DNA from: an uncultured Myxococcales bacterium
Lineage (GTDB): Bacteria > Myxococcota > Myxococcia > Myxococcales > Myxococcaceae
DNA length: 64,000 nt
Assembly (NCBI GenBank): GCA_937980205.1
Contig: CALJKW010000076.1
Coordinates: 248,001 to 312,000, forward strand
Direction of reading: 5' to 3'
Each line of letters starts with the position of its first letter. Position 1 is the stretch's first letter. Shown in pieces: positions 61,242 through 64,000 of the stretch. The position numbers were made by a program, and so were the translations under genes. Below the pieces are notes generated by a model that was given only the letters and a program-made list of their open reading frames with translations, was not told the origin of the DNA and did not search any database.

Positions 61242-62906
61242 CTAGGCCACCGTGCTGCGCGCGTGGGTGAGCGAGCGCTCGACGTCGGCGTGGCTGATGC
61301 CGAACCGCTCGAGGGCGCGGCGGCCGAGCTCGAGCGCGAGCTCCAGCTCACCGACGACGGCCTCGTGCGCGCCCTGCCGCTCGAGAAAGTGGCGGTCTTC
61401 GTAGCTGTGCGTCCGCGCCAGCACGGTGGCGTCCTTCCCGAGCTCGCGGGCGTGCTCGAGCGCGCTGCGCACCGCCAGCTGTTCGGGCATGCACAGGATC
61501 AACAGGCGCGCCGACCCCAGGCGCGCGCGGTCGAGCACCTCGGGCACTCCGGCGTCGCCGAACAGCACCGGCACGCCGCGCGCCCTGAGCTGGTCCGCCA
61601 GGCGCAGGTCCTCTTCGACGACGATGAAGGGCTTGCCGTGCTGCTCGAGCAGCCCGCACACGATGCTGCCCACCCGGCCGTAGCCGCAGACGATCGCGTG
61701 GCCTTCGAGCGCGGGGACGGCGGACGCCGCGGGCTCTCGATCGAGCTCGGGCCGCGTGCGGCGCAACCACCGCAACAGGCGCGGCGCCAGGCTGTTGACG
61801 CCCGGTGCGATGAGGATGGTGACGATGGTCGCGCTCAGCAGCAGGTTGAAGATCGGCTTGGTGAGCGCGCCCTGCTCGAGCCCGATGCGCGCCAGGAGGA
61901 ACGAGAACTCCGCCGACTGCGCCAGCGCGGCGCCCATCAGCACCGCGACGCGAAAGGGCGCCCCGAGCCAGCGCGCCACCGCGGCGGTGACGGCGCCCTT
62001 GGCGACCACGATCAGCGCGACCGTGAGCAACACCAGCGGCCACGACGCCACGAGGAAGCCGGGGTCGAGCAGCATGCCGATCGACACGAAGAAGACGCCC
62101 GAGAAGACGTCGCGCAGCGGCCGCGCGTCGCCGAGCACGCGGTGGGCGAGATCGGACTCGCCGATGACGACTCCGGTGAGGAACGCGCCCAGCGCCAGCG
62201 AGACGCCGAGCAGCGAAGCGCCCACCGCCATGGCGAGCGCGATGGTGACGACGGCCAGGGCGAAGAACTCGCGGTTGCGCACCGCGCTCGCCTGCCGCAA
62301 CAGCCACGGCAGCGCCCAGAACGCGGCCGGCATCAGCACCAGGAAGAACACCGCTGCCTTCGCCAGCAGCGGGGCCAGCGCCTGCTGGTCGGGGGCCGCG
62401 AACGCGAACACCGCCACGAGGACGACCGTCGAGATGTCCTGCACCGACGACCAGGCCAGCGAGAGCTGCGCGTGCTGGGTGTCGAGCTCGCCGCGATCGG
62501 AGAGAATCTTCCCCAGCACCGTGCTCGAGGAGTTCGAGATCACCGCCCCGAACGCGTACGCGGCGAGGTGGCTCCAGCCCAGCGCCCGGCCGACCAGATA
62601 GCCGGCGCCGATCAGCACCGCGACCTGCACGAGGCCCCCGAGCACGGCGACCCGGCTCGCGCGGATCAGCTCTTTCAACGACAGCTGCAGGCCGATCACG
62701 AACATCAGGAAGATGATGCCCACCTCGGCGAGCTGGGCGATGGCTTCGGGATTGCCCATGACGCCGGGCGTGAACGGGCCGATCGCGACGCCGGCGAGCA
62801 CGTACCCGATGATCAGCGGTTGCTTCAGGCGCAGCACGACCGCTGCCCCGACCAGCGCCGCGCCGAGGGCCGTCACGAGGTGAACGAGAAGGCCGTCTTC
62901 TCCCAT
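61242..62906 (-). CDS. KefB-type monovalent cation:proton antiporter with RCK/TrkA-N domain
   Basis: 554 residues. About twelve helices of the CPA2 fold (residues 1-385; GYVLAGVAIGPFTPG, IGLQLSLKELI, AVISNSSSTVLGKIL, GAFLTGVVIGES, FFVSIGMLLDPG) followed by a TrkA-N/RCK domain (about 405-520; IVCGYGRVGSIVCGLLEQHG and VVEEDLRLADQLRARGVPVLFGDA in part). This is a K+ or Na+/H+ antiporter gated by nucleotide or redox ligands. The short C-terminal tail (about 520-554) lacks a full TrkA-C domain. ATG 62906 has GGAG 8 nt upstream. Confidence 0.9.
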   Translation of the reverse strand: MGEDGLLVHLVTALGAALVGAAVVLRLKQPLIIGYVLAGVAIGPFTPGVMGNPEAIAQLAEVGIIFLMFVIGLQLSLKELIRASRVAVLGGLVQVAVLIGAGYLVGRALGWSHLAAYAFGAVISNSSSTVLGKILSDRGELDTQHAQLSLAWSSVQDISTVVLVAVFAFAAPDQQALAPLLAKAAVFFLVLMPAAFWALPWLLRQASAVRNREFFALAVVTIALAMAVGASLLGVSLALGAFLTGVVIGESDLAHRVLGDARPLRDVFSGVFFVSIGMLLDPGFLVASWPLVLLTVALIVVAKGAVTAAVARWLGAPFRVAVLMGAALAQSAEFSFLLARIGLEQGALTKPIFNLLLSATIVTILIAPGVNSLAPRLLRWLRRTRPELDREPAASAVPALEGHAIVCGYGRVGSIVCGLLEQHGKPFIVVEEDLRLADQLRARGVPVLFGDAGVPEVLDRARLGSARLLILCMPEQLAVRSALEHARELGKDATVLARTHSYEDRHFLERQGAHEAVVGELELALELGRRALERFGISHADVERSLTHARSTVA

Positions 62907-63078
62907 CGGCAGGCTCCCGCGGCCGTGTGTACCAGCCCGCTCGCGCTGCCGCCCCAGGAAACCGCGACCGTGGCGTGCTGCCACGTCGAACCGTTGCAAA
63001 GTGCCAGAGCGCGCGAGCCGCTCACGCCCAGCGAAGTCGGCACGGCGGTTGCTCGACGACCGCCCCTTCACCCGCGAG

Positions 63079-64000
63079 ATGTTTCACCTCCGAGCCAGGT
63101 CTCCAGCCGACGCCGTGAGGGCGCGTCCGTCCGCGGGGGGCTGGGTGCTGCCGCTGGCGTTCGCCTTCCCGCCGCTGGTGCAGCGGTCGGCGCTGCTGGT
63201 CGAGAAGGGGATCCGACTCTCTTCCGCCGACGTTCGCGGCTTCGTCGCCGACCTGCTCGTCGCGTTCGTGCTCGCGGCAGCCGCTCGCGTCGCGCTTCGG
63301 GGCTCTCGCTGGAGCCTCGCCGTTCTCGTCCCGTGGGGCCTGGTCTGTTGCGCGAGCTACGAGTTCATCAAGGCGATGAACGCGCTGCCGCCGTGGCAGT
63401 CCGTCGGCTATCTCGGCGACGGCACCTTCGTGCGGGGCTCGGTGCTGGCCTCGTCGAGACCGCTCTTGCTGCTGCTCTCGGTCGCGATGCCGGCGCTGCT
63501 GGTGCTCGGGCTCAGGTCGAGGCCGCCGCAGGCCCGCCGCGGCGCGCTCGCCCTGTCGAGCGTGCCCGTCGCGGCGCTGGCGATCGCGGCCCTCGCCTGG
63601 CCCGAGAGCCCTGACGCGCTCACGTGGCGGCAGAGCAACGTGGTGGTCGCCAACGCGATCGACTTCGCACGTTCGTTCTCTGCCCCGCGCGTGCCGCCGC
63701 TCGCCCCCGGGCAGCAGGCAGAGCTCGACGCCCTGTTCCGCGCGGACCTCTCGGGCGAGCGCGTCGTGTCTCCGGTCCAGAAGCCGGCCAACGTCCTGCT
63801 CGTGCTGCTGGAGGGGGTAGGGGGTGGCGAGCTCGCGAGCGTCGCCGAGCGCCACCGTCTTCCCTCGGTGGCGACGATGCCCGAGCTCGATGCGCTGGGC
63901 CGCCGCAACGTGTACTTCACCTCTTTCGTCACCCACCAGCGCGGCACCAACCGCGGCCTCTACGCCTCGCTGTGTGGCGACCTGCCGAAGCTGTCGAGCA
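63079..64000 (+). CDS. LTA-synthase/sulfatase-family membrane protein (3' end cut by window)
   Basis: About 307 residues are visible; the gene continues beyond base 64000. Four or five hydrophobic segments come first (VLPLAFAFPPLV; ADLLVAFVLAAAARVA; LAVLVPWGLVCCA; LLLLLSVAMPALLVLG). The extracytoplasmic sulfatase domain then begins: NVLLVLLEGVGGGEL, with MPELDALGRRNVYFTSFVTHQRGTNRG in part and YASLCGDLP. This matches the alkaline-phosphatase-superfamily lipoteichoic-acid-synthase branch; in Gram-negatives such proteins transfer phosphoglycerol or phosphoethanolamine to glycans. The usual nucleophile Thr would be in QRGTNRG. ATG 63079 and GTG 63115 are candidate starts. Confidence 0.78.
   Translation, partial: MFHLRARSPADAVRARPSAGGWVLPLAFAFPPLVQRSALLVEKGIRLSSADVRGFVADLLVAFVLAAAARVALRGSRWSLAVLVPWGLVCCASYEFIKAMNALPPWQSVGYLGDGTFVRGSVLASSRPLLLLLSVAMPALLVLGLRSRPPQARRGALALSSVPVAALAIAALAWPESPDALTWRQSNVVVANAIDFARSFSAPRVPPLAPGQQAELDALFRADLSGERVVSPVQKPANVLLVLLEGVGGGELASVAERHRLPSVATMPELDALGRRNVYFTSFVTHQRGTNRGLYASLCGDLPKLSS

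Overview
The window is very GC-rich and protein-dense. It looks like a chromosomal segment of a Myxococcota bacterium, probably of the Myxococcia. The evidence is a MYXO-CTERM-type sorting tail (CGC, hydrophobic stretch, basic tail) on the first protein, many lipoproteins with linkers rich in Asp-Ala-Gly or Gly-Ser, MopE-like and disintegrin-like Cys repeats, a sigma-54 activator fused to an FHA domain, and two ECF sigma/anti-sigma pairs. I saw no rRNA operon, tRNA, CRISPR array, prophage or complete insertion sequence.

Layout. 0-13 kb: a secreted metallophosphatase whose C-terminus lies inside a palindromic REP-pair element; two F420-reductase-like paralogues; a tightly overlapping minus-strand operon of ECF sigma factor, zinc-binding anti-sigma, membrane caspase with an EF-hand, and MopE-type lipoprotein; and a divergent lipoprotein with twelve Ig-like repeats. 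13-18.7 kb: small lipoproteins, a DM13 protein, an aldo/keto reductase, TerC and a large lipoprotein hydrolase. 18.7-24.2 kb: an aromatic-metabolism unit with boxB, boxA and a flavin-dependent halogenase/hydroxylase-like gene, divergent from tryptophanase (tnaA). 24-31 kb: a DEAD-box helicase, Cys-rich and vWA lipoproteins, and the FHA/sigma-54 activator. 31-43 kb: a fatty-acid hydroxylase, a second ECF pair, a CsgG/TPR protein, membrane proteins, an Omp85-like barrel, a disintegrin-like lipoprotein and a TPR/PEGA protein. 43.5-50.2 kb: an amine oxidase, RNase D, ttcA followed by TerB-like and PhnD-like genes, and a zinc-ribbon response regulator. 50.2-57.4 kb: a complete minus-strand Na+-NQR operon, nqrABCDEF-apbE-nqrM. 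57.4-64 kb: a P-type ATPase coupled to a tandem universal stress protein, a KefB-type antiporter, and the start of an LTA-synthase-like sulfatase.

How the genes work together. The NQR operon carries its six subunits, the flavin transferase ApbE that attaches FMN, and the maturation factor NqrM. It would build a sodium gradient next to the cation-transport genes (P-type ATPase, KefB). The sigma/anti-sigma/caspase/MopE operon reads as an envelope-sensing unit ending in a protease and a metal-binding lipoprotein. Tryptophanase and the boxBA-flavoprotein operon share an intergenic region and may respond to aromatic substrates together.

The most unusual points are the REP pair that supplies the basic tail of a MYXO-CTERM protein, the EF-hand caspase operon, the box/flavoprotein/tryptophanase unit with a possible Trp-containing leader peptide, the disintegrin-like lipoprotein, and a 19-nt exact match to the universally conserved I-CeuI core of 23S rRNA in a structured intergenic region near 45.46 kb.
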